A stretch of 64,000 nucleotides of DNA, from assembly GCF_000518805.1 (NCBI RefSeq), contig NZ_JAEH01000001.1, positions 62,001 to 126,000 of the forward strand. The letters run 5' to 3'. Shown here one piece after another: positions 1-9,262 of this stretch. The stretch's first letter is position 1; every line of letters starts with the position of its first letter. Below the pieces are notes generated by a model, which was not told where the DNA came from, did no database searches, and worked only from the letters and a program-made list of their open reading frames with translations. This DNA is from Shewanella waksmanii ATCC BAA-643 (GTDB lineage Bacteria; Pseudomonadota; Gammaproteobacteria; Enterobacterales; Shewanellaceae). The position numbers and the translations under genes are program-made.

Positions 1-37
1 CGCTGTCTACCATAGGCAGTGCCGTATATAGCGCGAA

Positions 38-412
38 TTATCGCTCGCCCAGCACTTCAAACTCATCGCTAATCAAACGGGCACGGCCATTGTTATCTAG
101 CGTCCAGTGTTCGCGGTGTACCACGCCATAGGCTTTGTTCATGGTCCACTTTGACGTCAATATATAACCTTCATCGGGATGAGCCCGCCAGCTGACATCC
201 GTATAGTCAACATCGCAAAAGCCTTGTTCAATGATTCCTTGCCAAAACACTTCAATAGCGGCACGACCTTCAAAGCGGCCAAATGGCTTAGCTTCCATGA
301 TGCAGTCATCATGATACTGGGCAGCGCACCCCGCAGCGTCTTGATTATTAAACGCTTGCTGCCAAGCGGCAATTCCCTGCTGACATGCAGCCAAAACTTG
401 TTCAGGTGACAT
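38..412 (-). CDS. SnoaL/NTF2-like small protein
   Basis: A 124-residue cytoplasmic protein with no signal peptide. The pattern is that of SnoaL/NTF2-fold proteins: an N-terminal helix with an AWQQAFNNQDAAG stretch, then Y-x-D-D at about residues 34-37, a GRFEGRAAI segment, and a C-terminal sheet containing HREHW. This fold is used by many small hydrolases, isomerases and binding proteins, so the substrate cannot be named. The gene is divergent from a LysR-type regulator that starts 108 bp away, which suggests local regulation by that protein. The family is fairly sure from the overall pattern. The function is unknown. Confidence 0.75.
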   Translation of the reverse strand: MSPEQVLAACQQGIAAWQQAFNNQDAAGCAAQYHDDCIMEAKPFGRFEGRAAIEVFWQGIIEQGFCDVDYTDVSWRAHPDEGYILTSKWTMNKAYGVVHREHWTLDNNGRARLISDEFEVLGER

Positions 413-520
413 AACAATTTCCTATTAACGGGTAAAGATTGATAAAGATACTACCTCTACCTATTAACTAGAAAAACCGCTATATTAAAACCAACTGTTT
501 AACTAAACCGAACAATTAAC

Positions 521-1402
521 ATGCACCGTTTGCGTTACATGTCCGTCTTTGCCCATATTGTTGATTGTGGTTCAATCACTAAAGCCGCCGACAAACTGCA
601 ATTATCTAAGTCCGTTGTCAGCCAACACCTTAAATCTCTTGAATCTGACTTAGGTGTGGCGTTACTAAAGCGCACAACACGTAAGCAATGGTTAACAGCG
701 GCCGGTGAAAATTTTTATCGACAATGTAAGGCCATCAACCAGGTCGCTGACGGCGCTTGGGAGCACGCTCAAACAGCACAAGCCGTGCCCCACGGGAAAG
801 TGCGTATCACCGCGCCAAATGCGCTGATGGAAACATTAGTCACCCCAGTAATCGCTAATTTATTACGCCAATACCCTCGATTACAGCCACAACTCATCAG
901 CAGTGACCAGCAATTGGACCTAGCCAAACACAATATAGATCTGGCGATTCGTGTCGGCCGCTCAGCAAATAGCAGTGACAAACAGCGACGCATTGGTGAG
1001 TTTCGTGACATTCTTTGCGGGCAACAAGATTACCTATCAACCACGCCAATCGAGCAGGCGCGTTACATCGCCAATGATTGGCAAGGCGAGCAGATCTGCC
1101 ATCAATTTCTCCCCTGTGATGATAGTGTGCAAGGCTTTGAATATCGTGCTACCGCACACTGCAGCAGCAATTCATTTCATAGTTGTTTAGCACTGATCAA
1201 AGCCAGTGCTGGCATTGGGCTGGTACCCGAGTTTCATCCAAGCTTAAGCTCCTTTGCACTACAAGCTGTGTTTGCCCAGCACCAACTACCAGCTAATGCC
1301 GTTTATGTCGTCCACTCCTATTCGCAGTACCTGCCTTTATCTGTGCAAGTCTGTATAGAGAGTATCGAGCAACAGTTAGCACTACATCGATGCAGGCGGT
1401 GA
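521..1402 (+). CDS. LysR-family transcriptional regulator
   Basis: A 293-residue regulator. Residues 1-60 form the LysR winged helix-turn-helix, with the recognisable SITKAADKLQLSKSVVSQHL segment and the following LESDLGVALLKR wing. Residues from about 90 on are the periplasmic-binding-protein-like effector domain. It is divergent from the SnoaL-like gene at 38-412 with a 108-bp shared promoter region, the usual LysR arrangement for controlling the neighbour and itself. The effector is unknown. A strong hairpin lies downstream but has its T-run on the opposite strand. Confidence 0.9.
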   Translation: MHRLRYMSVFAHIVDCGSITKAADKLQLSKSVVSQHLKSLESDLGVALLKRTTRKQWLTAAGENFYRQCKAINQVADGAWEHAQTAQAVPHGKVRITAPNALMETLVTPVIANLLRQYPRLQPQLISSDQQLDLAKHNIDLAIRVGRSANSSDKQRRIGEFRDILCGQQDYLSTTPIEQARYIANDWQGEQICHQFLPCDDSVQGFEYRATAHCSSNSFHSCLALIKASAGIGLVPEFHPSLSSFALQAVFAQHQLPANAVYVVHSYSQYLPLSVQVCIESIEQQLALHRCRR

Positions 1403-1450
1403 CAACCAAGCGAAAAGGATTTCGGCTACAAACAGACAATGGAGAAAAGC

Positions 1451-1494
1451 AAAAAAACAGAGGCTCTTGGGCTTACCCCTCCTTGAGCCTCTGT
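1451..1494 (-). terminator. Rho-independent terminator of the PilZ gene
   Basis: A perfect 10-bp inverted repeat (1457-1466 with 1485-1494) is followed on the minus strand by a run of seven T. It lies just downstream of the PilZ gene stop. Confidence 0.8.
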
Positions 1495-1525
1495 GGCTGA
1501 CATACCAGCAAAACAGAAGCAGAAA

Positions 1526-2245
1526 TTAGCCAGCTTTCGGTAGCAACTGGTATTGCACAAACTGAGCGATTAGGTGTTTGTCCTCTTGGCTCATCTGCTC
1601 GGCAATGAACTCTATGCCCAACGACAACACACCATTACGTGCAGCATTACTGTTAGTCACCTTAGCTTTGATTTTCAGCGGTGCCGCCTGAGTATCTAAA
1701 CCAATATCTAGCGTTATCATTCTGTCCAGATGATTTAATACCCTAGCCGGACTATTGGCCTTAAATCGGCAACCGGAGACTGAAATATCATGAAGAGTGC
1801 CGGTCAGAACCTGGGTATATTGATCTGAACTGGCTTTTTGCAGGCTTATGCTGGCAGGCAGCTGGGTTGCCAATCTAGCCTGCTGACGCAAATGGAACAG
1901 CTCTAGCTTGCTAGGATAATCAACAAATAATAAGTAATAAGGTACTCTGCTTACCGATTGAATACGCACTTTAAAAGCCACACATGCTCCGGTATCCCCC
2001 TCGATAATGGCTCTAACAACCACACTTTGGCCTTCAGCCAACATGGTTTCATGGGCAGTAAATGCGGTTTTAGGCAATGCCAACAAAAAGTACTTGCCGC
2101 TCTGCGAACCAACAACCCGGCCTTTGAGGCGCTCATTACTAAAGAAAGCAAACTCTATATCAATATGGCTATCGGCCTTAAGCAAATCCAAAGTATGGTT
2201 AATTTGCTCTGGCTCAGTAACAAGTTGTACGCGTTTGTTGCTCAC
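1526..2245 (-). CDS. YcgR-like PilZ-domain c-di-GMP-binding protein
   Basis: About 239 residues. The N-terminal half resembles the YcgR flagellar-brake N-domain. The C-terminal half is a PilZ domain, with the RxxxR motif (RQQAR) followed by DISVSG, which fits the [D/N]xSxxG motif. These are the two known c-di-GMP-contacting elements. The role is probably to translate c-di-GMP level into motility or surface behaviour, and the partner is unknown. Start choice: a longer frame begins with TTG at 2284, but a GTG at 2245 has a GGAG 10 bases upstream and gives a more natural N-terminus. The gene stands alone. A GGDEF protein and an HD-GYP protein lie elsewhere in the window. Confidence 0.8.
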   Translation of the reverse strand: MSNKRVQLVTEPEQINHTLDLLKADSHIDIEFAFFSNERLKGRVVGSQSGKYFLLALPKTAFTAHETMLAEGQSVVVRAIIEGDTGACVAFKVRIQSVSRVPYYLLFVDYPSKLELFHLRQQARLATQLPASISLQKASSDQYTQVLTGTLHDISVSGCRFKANSPARVLNHLDRMITLDIGLDTQAAPLKIKAKVTNSNAARNGVLSLGIEFIAEQMSQEDKHLIAQFVQYQLLPKAG

Positions 2246-2445
2246 TATGCTGATACTCCATGATAAATAGGCAAGGCCCACCAAGGGTCAAAGTCGATTT
2301 ACGGGGAATATTAGCCAAGCATGGCAAAGACAATTGATCATTTCGCGCCAGTGGCATCATCTACTTGCTGGCATGGCGCAATCCGCCCAAATCCATTTAG
2401 TGATGTCGATAACAATGGTGTTGTGGGCTTTATTTGCTAGATAGC

Positions 2446-2476
2446 AAAAAGCGACCTCATTGGTTGAGGTCGCTTT
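2446..2476 (-). terminator. Terminator of the TonB-receptor gene
   Basis: A 12-bp inverted repeat (2448-2459 with 2465-2476) with a short loop is followed by a T-run on the minus strand. It lies 22 bp past the receptor stop codon. Confidence 0.8.
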
Positions 2477-2498
2477 AAACTAGAAGAACCGGGGGAAA

Positions 2499-4556
2499 CT
2501 AAAATTGATAACCTAAGGATAAACGGATATCTCGTCCGGCTTCATACAAACCTGCGACGCCTTCCCAACCAGCAATATGGTTGTAATCGCCAACACTTGA
2601 ATGATCACGATATTGCTCATCAAATAAATTTTGCACCGCCAAATTGAGCGTCAATGAGCCATCGGTCAATGGCTGCCATTGCACATAGATATCGTGTACT
2701 TGGTAGCTCGGTTTATCAATGGTTTGCGTCTGTTCAATCCAGCCAAGTTCGACACCACGCTGAAGCACTTCGATATCATCTAAGGCAAATACGTAGTTCA
2801 TATTCCAACCCAGTTCAAACTCATCTGACAGCATATAATTCACATTGAGCCCCAAGGTATCGCCGCGGGCATTTGCTAAACCGATATGCTCGTAGCCTTC
2901 AACTGTATTACCGTTTAATTCAGCATCGTTATTGGCATAACTTGCTGCTACACGCCAATCGTCATACCAATAGACACCACGCAGTTCAAAGCCCTTGGTT
3001 TCAAGCGTGCCAATGTTTTCATAAAGCACACCTCTACCGAGCTGGTCTAAAATAACATTATCAATATCAGAGCGATAAACCGAAGCCGTCAACTGCCAAC
3101 TGTCATCTTGGTAAGTGAGTCCTAGCTCAGTATTATCAACCTCTTCGGCTTGCAAGTTCGGGTCGATAGACTGCCAGTCAGGTGCCTGTTCGAGCGTGAA
3201 AGCATCACCAACTTCTTTACCACGCATAGCTTGAGCATAACCCGCTGTTACTTGCCAGTGTTGGTTAATATCATATTTAAGCCCCACATTCGGGCTAACA
3301 CCATCACTGTCTATGCTATGACCATAAGTCTCTTGTTTGACATCGTACTGATCGTAGCGCACACCGAAACTCAACAGTAAATCGCGAGTCACTTGCCAAT
3401 GGTCTTGAACATAAACCCCTTGTACCGTGCCCGTCTCTTTGAACTTACCCACAGTTGGATCCCAAGCCCATTGCTGCCACACATCTGCTGAAGCTAAGTA
3501 TTCACTGCTAACTTCGTCTTTGCGATATTCAACTCCGTAAGTGAGGGTATGATTTCCAAAAACACTCATATTACGTAGGTCAAAGCCATAGCTTTTCATT
3601 TCAGCACCGTAGGCACCCCAGCGGTCAAATCGATTCTGCTCAACTGACGATGCCGTATGGTAAAGCGTGGTTTCTAAATTAAGCCACTGATTGGCATTCC
3701 AAAGATGATTAGCGACAAACGTTTCGCGACTCCCATCCATAGGAAACAGCGTGTCACCCTCTAATGTGGGCCAGTTTGGACGGGCACCAAAATCCCCTTT
3801 CTCTTGGCGATTTTCATAACTTAAGCTAAGGTTTTGGTTAGCTGTTAGCTCGCCGTTGATCTTAATAAACCCTAAAGCCTGTTCGGCCGCGGTACCAAAG
3901 AGTTCATTGCCGTCGCCATCTTGCATATTGTCACGGTCGACATAAATATAAGAACCTAATACCCCCCAATTTTCACTCAGGTTGCCATATAAAGTAGCGC
4001 TGGCTTTGTAACCATCATTGCTAAAATACCCAGCCTTGACTGTGCCACCAAACTGCTCGTCGCTATCAAGCAAATCATCAACATTTTTAGTCTTAAAGCG
4101 AATCGCGCCGCCGATAGCCCCTGCACCACTTGTTGCCTCACCCGCGCCTGCTTGAACCTCAACTTGTTTAAGTAATTCAGGGTCAATTGCCACACGACCA
4201 ATATGATGAAATAGTGTTCCCGTTTGCGGGGCACCATCAACCGTGACGTTAAACAACGTATCTTCAAGACCACGAATATATACCTTTTGAGCGATGCCTA
4301 ACGACCCACCCACAGATACAGATGGAACAAAGCGAAAAATGTCAGCTAAGTCATTGGCTTGATACTTCTCCAACTCTGCCGGCGTAATCTCGGTGTTCGT
4401 GGTATGGCCCACAACCACGATCGACTCTATGGGTGGTAGCTCGGTATCAAGCTGAGTCTTATCTGCCTCTGCGCTTTGTGCGGCAACGGGAAAAATCGCC
4501 AGCGAAATCGCCACTGCTAATGCAGAAAGCCTGTTGGAGATTGGAGAAGTCATCAA
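2499..4556 (-). CDS. TonB-dependent outer-membrane receptor
   Basis: A 685-residue outer-membrane transporter, probably for an iron or other metal chelate. Residues 1-29 are a signal peptide (AQSA cleavage region). A TonB-box-like ESIVVVG follows at about residues 44-50, then a plug domain containing IRGLEDTLFNVTVDG and GAGAIGGAIRFKT. The beta-barrel ends in the aromatic terminus GYQF, as outer-membrane barrels do, preceded by NLFDEQYRDHSSVGDY. A Fur-box-like sequence sits 33-47 bp upstream of the ATG, so iron repression is likely. A response regulator and kinase follow in the same orientation upstream. I saw no heme-receptor FRAP/NPNL motif, so the ligand stays open. Confidence 0.92.
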   Translation of the reverse strand: MMTSPISNRLSALAVAISLAIFPVAAQSAEADKTQLDTELPPIESIVVVGHTTNTEITPAELEKYQANDLADIFRFVPSVSVGGSLGIAQKVYIRGLEDTLFNVTVDGAPQTGTLFHHIGRVAIDPELLKQVEVQAGAGEATSGAGAIGGAIRFKTKNVDDLLDSDEQFGGTVKAGYFSNDGYKASATLYGNLSENWGVLGSYIYVDRDNMQDGDGNELFGTAAEQALGFIKINGELTANQNLSLSYENRQEKGDFGARPNWPTLEGDTLFPMDGSRETFVANHLWNANQWLNLETTLYHTASSVEQNRFDRWGAYGAEMKSYGFDLRNMSVFGNHTLTYGVEYRKDEVSSEYLASADVWQQWAWDPTVGKFKETGTVQGVYVQDHWQVTRDLLLSFGVRYDQYDVKQETYGHSIDSDGVSPNVGLKYDINQHWQVTAGYAQAMRGKEVGDAFTLEQAPDWQSIDPNLQAEEVDNTELGLTYQDDSWQLTASVYRSDIDNVILDQLGRGVLYENIGTLETKGFELRGVYWYDDWRVAASYANNDAELNGNTVEGYEHIGLANARGDTLGLNVNYMLSDEFELGWNMNYVFALDDIEVLQRGVELGWIEQTQTIDKPSYQVHDIYVQWQPLTDGSLTLNLAVQNLFDEQYRDHSSVGDYNHIAGWEGVAGLYEAGRDIRLSLGYQF

Positions 4557-4586
4557 TTTAAAGCCCCTAATAATTCACAAAATATA

Positions 4587-4607
4587 AATGCGAATTATTA
4601 TCATTAC
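4587..4607 (-). promoter_or_regulatory. Fur-box-like operator
   Basis: Positions 4589-4603 match the 7-1-7 Fur consensus at 13 of 15 bases when read on the minus strand (TGATAAT-A-ATTCGCA). The position just upstream of the TonB-receptor start codon suits iron-dependent repression. Confidence 0.72.
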
Positions 4608-4674
4608 GACAGAAATTGACAGTAGTTTTACAATTGTTACATTCTTTACACTTGATAGCCCTATGAATAATGGG

Positions 4675-6015
4675 CTAGTTGAGCGGAATATCTACCTGCA
4701 TTTGCAACCCACCTTGAGGGCGATTGTTCGCTGTTATTTTGGCGCGAATGGTCGCCAATTGCCTACGCGCCAGCGCTAGGCCAAGGCCAAAGCTATTACC
4801 TTGAGCAGCACGTGATTTATCTAACCTAAAGAAAGGCTTAAATATATTTTCTAGGTGCTTTATGGGAACACCTGGGCCCTCATCTTCAATTGAGATCTGT
4901 ACCCATTTTCCGGTAAGTATTACAACAATACTCACTTTGCCGCCAACAGGTGTATGACGTAGAGCATTGCGTAAAATGTTTTCTAACGCTTGACCGGCTG
5001 CACGATGGCTAGAGTGATAAATAGTCAGGTTATCGGGCATTTGGCAATCTATATGCCTGTCTGGAAACTCAAATCTTGCATCATCTATCAACACATCAAG
5101 TAGGTCGATAATCTCAACCTCTTCCTGCTGTAACTGCGGCTGCTCATTCTCTAACCAGGCTAACGTTAACGTATCTTCAACTAACTGGCGAATCTGCTTA
5201 GATTCACGCTCAATTCTTTCCACAGGATGAGGGTCATAATGGCAAGGCTGCAGGGCCTGTACTGCAATATCAAGGCGGGTCAATGGAGTACGTAATTCAT
5301 GGGACAAGTCCGCGATAAGCTGACGTTGATTATAGATCTGCCCACTAATACGGGTGGCCATGTGATCAAATACGCGCGCAAGCTCTGAGAACTCATCATT
5401 GCGGTTGCCCATCACCGTTTGCGCACGCACATCATAATTGCCGCTACTAAAACGACTCGTGGTCATCTGCAGTTGCAATAAGGGTTTCATTATGTGCCGG
5501 TACAACACAAGCGCTAGCAGCGCCAGCAAAATGGTTGGCAGCACAATTTGAAAAATCACCTCAACATGACGCCAATAAACTCCCGGTCGCATCCGCTCGG
5601 GCAATTGGATCAAAAAGCTCACTCGCTGCTCATCAAAGGGTAACTCCATCACCGGATTGTCAGCAAAATACAGGTGCACTTTCCAATCGACACTGCGACC
5701 TAGATTGTAACCGCTAAAAAACCGAGCTTTAAGCGGATCGCCTGCCAGTTGCTGCACGTCAAACTTAGCCACAGCTAACCAGGTACTTTCTTGCTCACCT
5801 AACTGAAGTAACCACTGCTGCAATACCTGTTTATCTCCAGCGAGATATAGACGCTCCGCCTCTTTGCCCCACTGAGTGAGTTGCGCGCGATGTTCATTTG
5901 CAAGAAAGCTCATTCCCTCTTCGGTGCGTGAGGTTAATATACTTATCATGTAAAACAAGGCGACCACTCCTGTGGCGACCAGCAAGCATAGCTTCCAGAA
6001 TAGTTTTCGATTCAT
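4675..6015 (-). CDS. Sensor histidine kinase (HAMP-HisKA-HATPase)
   Basis: A 446-residue inner-membrane kinase. One transmembrane helix lies near residues 10-28, a periplasmic domain follows to about 150, and a second helix lies at about 153-175. Then come HAMP, HisKA with DLSHELRTPL (phospho-acceptor His), an N-box with NALRHTP, and G-boxes DEGPGVP and FGLGLALARR. The start is ATG at 6015, which overlaps the TGA of the upstream response-regulator gene in an ATGA arrangement, so the two are translationally coupled. A TTG nine bases further upstream is in frame but less likely. It lies downstream of its regulator and ends 119 bp before the TonB-receptor start, so the pair may control that receptor. 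The signal is unknown. Confidence 0.9.
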   Translation of the reverse strand: MNRKLFWKLCLLVATGVVALFYMISILTSRTEEGMSFLANEHRAQLTQWGKEAERLYLAGDKQVLQQWLLQLGEQESTWLAVAKFDVQQLAGDPLKARFFSGYNLGRSVDWKVHLYFADNPVMELPFDEQRVSFLIQLPERMRPGVYWRHVEVIFQIVLPTILLALLALVLYRHIMKPLLQLQMTTSRFSSGNYDVRAQTVMGNRNDEFSELARVFDHMATRISGQIYNQRQLIADLSHELRTPLTRLDIAVQALQPCHYDPHPVERIERESKQIRQLVEDTLTLAWLENEQPQLQQEEVEIIDLLDVLIDDARFEFPDRHIDCQMPDNLTIYHSSHRAAGQALENILRNALRHTPVGGKVSIVVILTGKWVQISIEDEGPGVPIKHLENIFKPFFRLDKSRAAQGNSFGLGLALARRQLATIRAKITANNRPQGGLQMQVDIPLN

Positions 6016-6698
6016 AGCAAGCAATAACCTTTACCATGGCAAGTTTGCAAGCGATCACCGCGCCAATGAGCATCGTTAAGCTTGCGCCTAACACGGCTCA
6101 AATGCATATCTAAACTACGATCATAAGCGCCAATGGTGCGGTTGAGTACACGTTGGTATAGGTACGCTTTGCTTAGCACCTCACCTTGGTTCGCCATCAA
6201 CTCCCACAGTAATTTAAATTGAATCGGCGTAAAATCTAATTGTTGTTCAGCGACCCAAACCGACTGTAACTGATGATCGGCACGCAGTGTATCAAGATGC
6301 AGAGTTTGTTGACTGAGTGCGGTGTTAGCAGGCTGGCTGCGTCTAAGCAGTGCTTCGATACGTAACAGCAGTTCAACTGAGCTAAAGGGCTTGGCGACAT
6401 AATCATCAGCACCTTGACTAAAACCTTGAATGCGTTCTTGCTCGGCCCCTTTAGCCGTCACCATTATCACCGGCGTTAGGCAGGACTTACGCAGAATATT
6501 TAACAGAGAGAAGCCGTCCCTTTCGGGCAGCATTACATCAAGTAAAATAAGTTGATAATTTGCCGATGTTGCTTGCAGTAAGCCGCTTTCACCATCAAAG
6601 CAACTGGTAACCGCAAAGCCGTTTTCTGTGAGTAGTTCTACAAGGTGTTGATTGAGAATAACATCATCCTCAATCACTAAAATATTTGTCGCATCCAT
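6012..6698 (-). CDS. OmpR-family response regulator
   Basis: A 228-residue cytoplasmic regulator. Residues 1-115 are a receiver domain: acidic pair IEDD near residue 10, phospho-acceptor Asp in LLDVMLPERDG, Thr in MVTAKG, Lys in YVAKPFS. The C-terminal half is an OmpR/PhoB winged helix (LHLDTLRADHQ to SRVRRKLNDAHW). It overlaps the kinase gene by four bases, so it is its cognate partner. Target genes are not shown by the sequence. The TonB receptor on the same strand is the obvious candidate by position. Confidence 0.92.
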   Translation of the reverse strand: MDATNILVIEDDVILNQHLVELLTENGFAVTSCFDGESGLLQATSANYQLILLDVMLPERDGFSLLNILRKSCLTPVIMVTAKGAEQERIQGFSQGADDYVAKPFSSVELLLRIEALLRRSQPANTALSQQTLHLDTLRADHQLQSVWVAEQQLDFTPIQFKLLWELMANQGEVLSKAYLYQRVLNRTIGAYDRSLDMHLSRVRRKLNDAHWRGDRLQTCHGKGYCLL

Positions 6699-6794
6699 GA
6701 CTTCATCTGCTTAAAAGTGAAGCATCACAGTGTAATCAATCCCCACCTATAGGCCTATCTTTATCCGCTGTAGACAATGTAAAGATTGGCCCGA

Positions 6795-8897
6795 TCACTT
6801 ATCCCACATGCCCAATACAGATTTACGTATATCAGTAATGGCACTGCGACCCGCTTTTAGCTCTTGTGCATCGGGACGAGTTTTTGGATAGTGGGATTTA
6901 ACCAATAGCTTACTGACTGCGTCAGTAATGAAGCGGCTTTTACCACCATAAACATGCTTATCCCCCCAACTTTGCTGTTCTGGCACCCAGTACTTTAACG
7001 GTTGAATAAGGTGTAACTCCTCTTTTGCCCGGGTGATTGCCACATTGAGCAAACGCCGCTCCTCCTCGATTTGCCGCGCATCACCAGCGGCATACTCATT
7101 GGGAAAATTACCATCGGCCATATTCAGTAAAAATACACTATGCCACTCTTGGCCTTTCGCGCTATGCACCGTCGATAAGATCAAGAAATCGTCATCAATG
7201 TGTGGGTCACCGGCCAGGTCGCCGCTTGACTGTGGCGGGTCTAAAGTTAACTCGGTTAAAAATCGCTGCCGAGATGAATATTGCCCAGCCAGCTGGATGA
7301 GTTGCTCTATATCACCCCAACGAACAAAACCATCTTCGTAATTTCTCTCAAGCAAACCTTGATAGGCATTGGCTGCCAACTGAGTTTGTGCAGGCCAAGC
7401 CACAGTGTTGCTGTTGATGCCTACCAGTGCACTGACTAACAATTGCGATTCATCTTGCGCCGCACTCGGGAAACTGAAACTTGCTAAACTGCCAATATCG
7501 AGCTGATTCTCAAGCACATGTAAAATCGCTTTTTCGGCAATTTTAGGACCGACACCCGGCAGTAGCTTTAACACCCTAAATGCAGACATTCTATGTTTGG
7601 GGTTATCGGCCCAGCGCATCAATGCCAGCAGATCTTTGACATGAGATGCTTCTAAGAACTTAAGCCCCCCATACTTCACATAAGGTATATTGCGACGGGT
7701 TAGCTCAAGCTCAAGACGATCGCTGTGGTAACTGGAGCGAAATAATACCGCCTGCTGTTTTAGTTCCGTACCAGCTTCTCGTGCTGCGAGCACCTGCTCA
7801 ACAATATATTCAGCCTGTTTAACATCATCATCTACCGACACTAACTTAGGTGCAGGCCCCTGCTTTTTATCGCTAAATAGTTCGACTTTATACCCTTCGC
7901 TGCCTTCACTTAATAACGTATTAGACAGGTCAAGAATAGCTTGGTGCGAGCGATAATTTTGCTTGAGAGAAATGATGGTAGCCGGTGAACTAAACTGCTG
8001 GGAAAAGTTAAGAATGTTGTCTACTGTTGCACAGCGAAAACCGTAAATAGATTGGGCGTCATCGCCAACGACCGTGACTCCCTTTCCCGTCGGAAACAGC
8101 CGCGTCAATATGCCAGCTTGCAGCACATTCGTGTCTTGGTATTCATCCACTAAAATATAGTCAAACTGGGCTCGGATTAGCGCTGCAATCTCCTCAACAG
8201 CAGCCATGTGATAGCAGTACAGCAACAGATCATCATAGTCTAAGCAAAACTGCTCTGCTTTAGCGTGCGCATATGCGCCAAAAAGCTGTTTTAGCTCATC
8301 ATGCCAGTCACTGCAATGGGGAAAATGGCTATCCACCACTTCATCGAGAGGTTGCTGCGCGTTGACACAACGTGAGTATATTTCTAAACAGGTTTTCTTT
8401 TTCGGAAAGCGTTTATCGGTATGGCTAAAGCCAAGCTCATGACGAATGATGTCGAGCATATCGGCGGCATCATTGCGATCCATCACAGTAAAGTCGCGCT
8501 CTAAACCTATGCTCAAAGCATATTCACGCAATAAACGGACAGCAATAGAATGAAATGTTCCCATCCAAGGCAGTGACACGGCCATATCGGTTGCGCTTTT
8601 AGCGGAGTTTGCCGCGAGCCCTGAGTCATTGGCCTGCAGCCATTGCTGCTCAACAATACGCGAGGCTCTAGAGGCCAGCTCTGCGGCGGCTCGGCGCGCG
8701 AAGGTCATCAACAAAATCCGCTCTGGCTGAGCACCATTAAGCATTAGCTCAGCTGCACGATGGGCCAAGGTATTAGTTTTGCCGGTGCCCGCGCCTGCAA
8801 TCACTAGCAGCGGGCATGATGCATCGATGCCAGCATCGGATATTCCAAACTCAACGGCTTGGCGTTGCTGTTGATTAAGCTCTATTTTCACTGCCAT
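6795..8897 (-). CDS. UvrD/Rep-type superfamily 1A DNA helicase
   Basis: A 700-residue ATP-dependent 3'-5' helicase. Motifs seen in order: Q-motif LNQQQRQAVEFG near the start, Walker A GAGTGKTNT at about residues 35-43, MTFARRAAAEL (Ia), VDEYQDTN (II), VVGDDAQSIYGFR (III), LKQNYRSHQ (IV), VHSAKGQEW (V) and EERRLLNVAITRAKEEL (VI). The full motif set indicates an active enzyme of DNA repair or replication-restart type. It is shorter than UvrD and lacks an obvious UvrD-type C-terminal tail, so it may be a paralogue rather than UvrD itself. It is transcribed alone. I do not assign a symbol. Confidence 0.9.
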   Translation of the reverse strand: MAVKIELNQQQRQAVEFGISDAGIDASCPLLVIAGAGTGKTNTLAHRAAELMLNGAQPERILLMTFARRAAAELASRASRIVEQQWLQANDSGLAANSAKSATDMAVSLPWMGTFHSIAVRLLREYALSIGLERDFTVMDRNDAADMLDIIRHELGFSHTDKRFPKKKTCLEIYSRCVNAQQPLDEVVDSHFPHCSDWHDELKQLFGAYAHAKAEQFCLDYDDLLLYCYHMAAVEEIAALIRAQFDYILVDEYQDTNVLQAGILTRLFPTGKGVTVVGDDAQSIYGFRCATVDNILNFSQQFSSPATIISLKQNYRSHQAILDLSNTLLSEGSEGYKVELFSDKKQGPAPKLVSVDDDVKQAEYIVEQVLAAREAGTELKQQAVLFRSSYHSDRLELELTRRNIPYVKYGGLKFLEASHVKDLLALMRWADNPKHRMSAFRVLKLLPGVGPKIAEKAILHVLENQLDIGSLASFSFPSAAQDESQLLVSALVGINSNTVAWPAQTQLAANAYQGLLERNYEDGFVRWGDIEQLIQLAGQYSSRQRFLTELTLDPPQSSGDLAGDPHIDDDFLILSTVHSAKGQEWHSVFLLNMADGNFPNEYAAGDARQIEEERRLLNVAITRAKEELHLIQPLKYWVPEQQSWGDKHVYGGKSRFITDAVSKLLVKSHYPKTRPDAQELKAGRSAITDIRKSVLGMWDK

Positions 8898-9262
8898 TTA
8901 TTGATCGCTCAACAAAGGAGCTGCCTACAACAATATAGGGTTACCACGCAGCTCAGTTTTCTCTGTGTTGTATAGTAACTTTTTTGCTAGCAAATGGTAA
9001 CGGCATGCCGAGTTTCGACAGCATTGATTGATAATAAAAATGGCAGTTCGGACTAATAAAACCTAGAAAAAACCACAGATGTATCCCCTCTCCCACCTGT
9101 TTAGTAACATTTCAAAGCAATGAGATTTAACCTCCTGTCTAACGTCACAGTATGACGTTTTCCCCACCAATCTAAGGCCGCTATTTGATAAGTTAAACCA
9201 TCGGTCTTTCCTTCACTAGGCAAGGCTATAGCGGGGTTCACAGTTACACCAAGGAGCGTTCG
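8898..9262. other. Intergenic region between helicase and chemoreceptor genes
   Basis: A 365-bp divergent promoter region. I see no ORF with coding character, no strong hairpin and no convincing operator. The chemoreceptor has a good ribosome-binding site (AAGGAG at 9251-9256). Confidence 0.6.
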
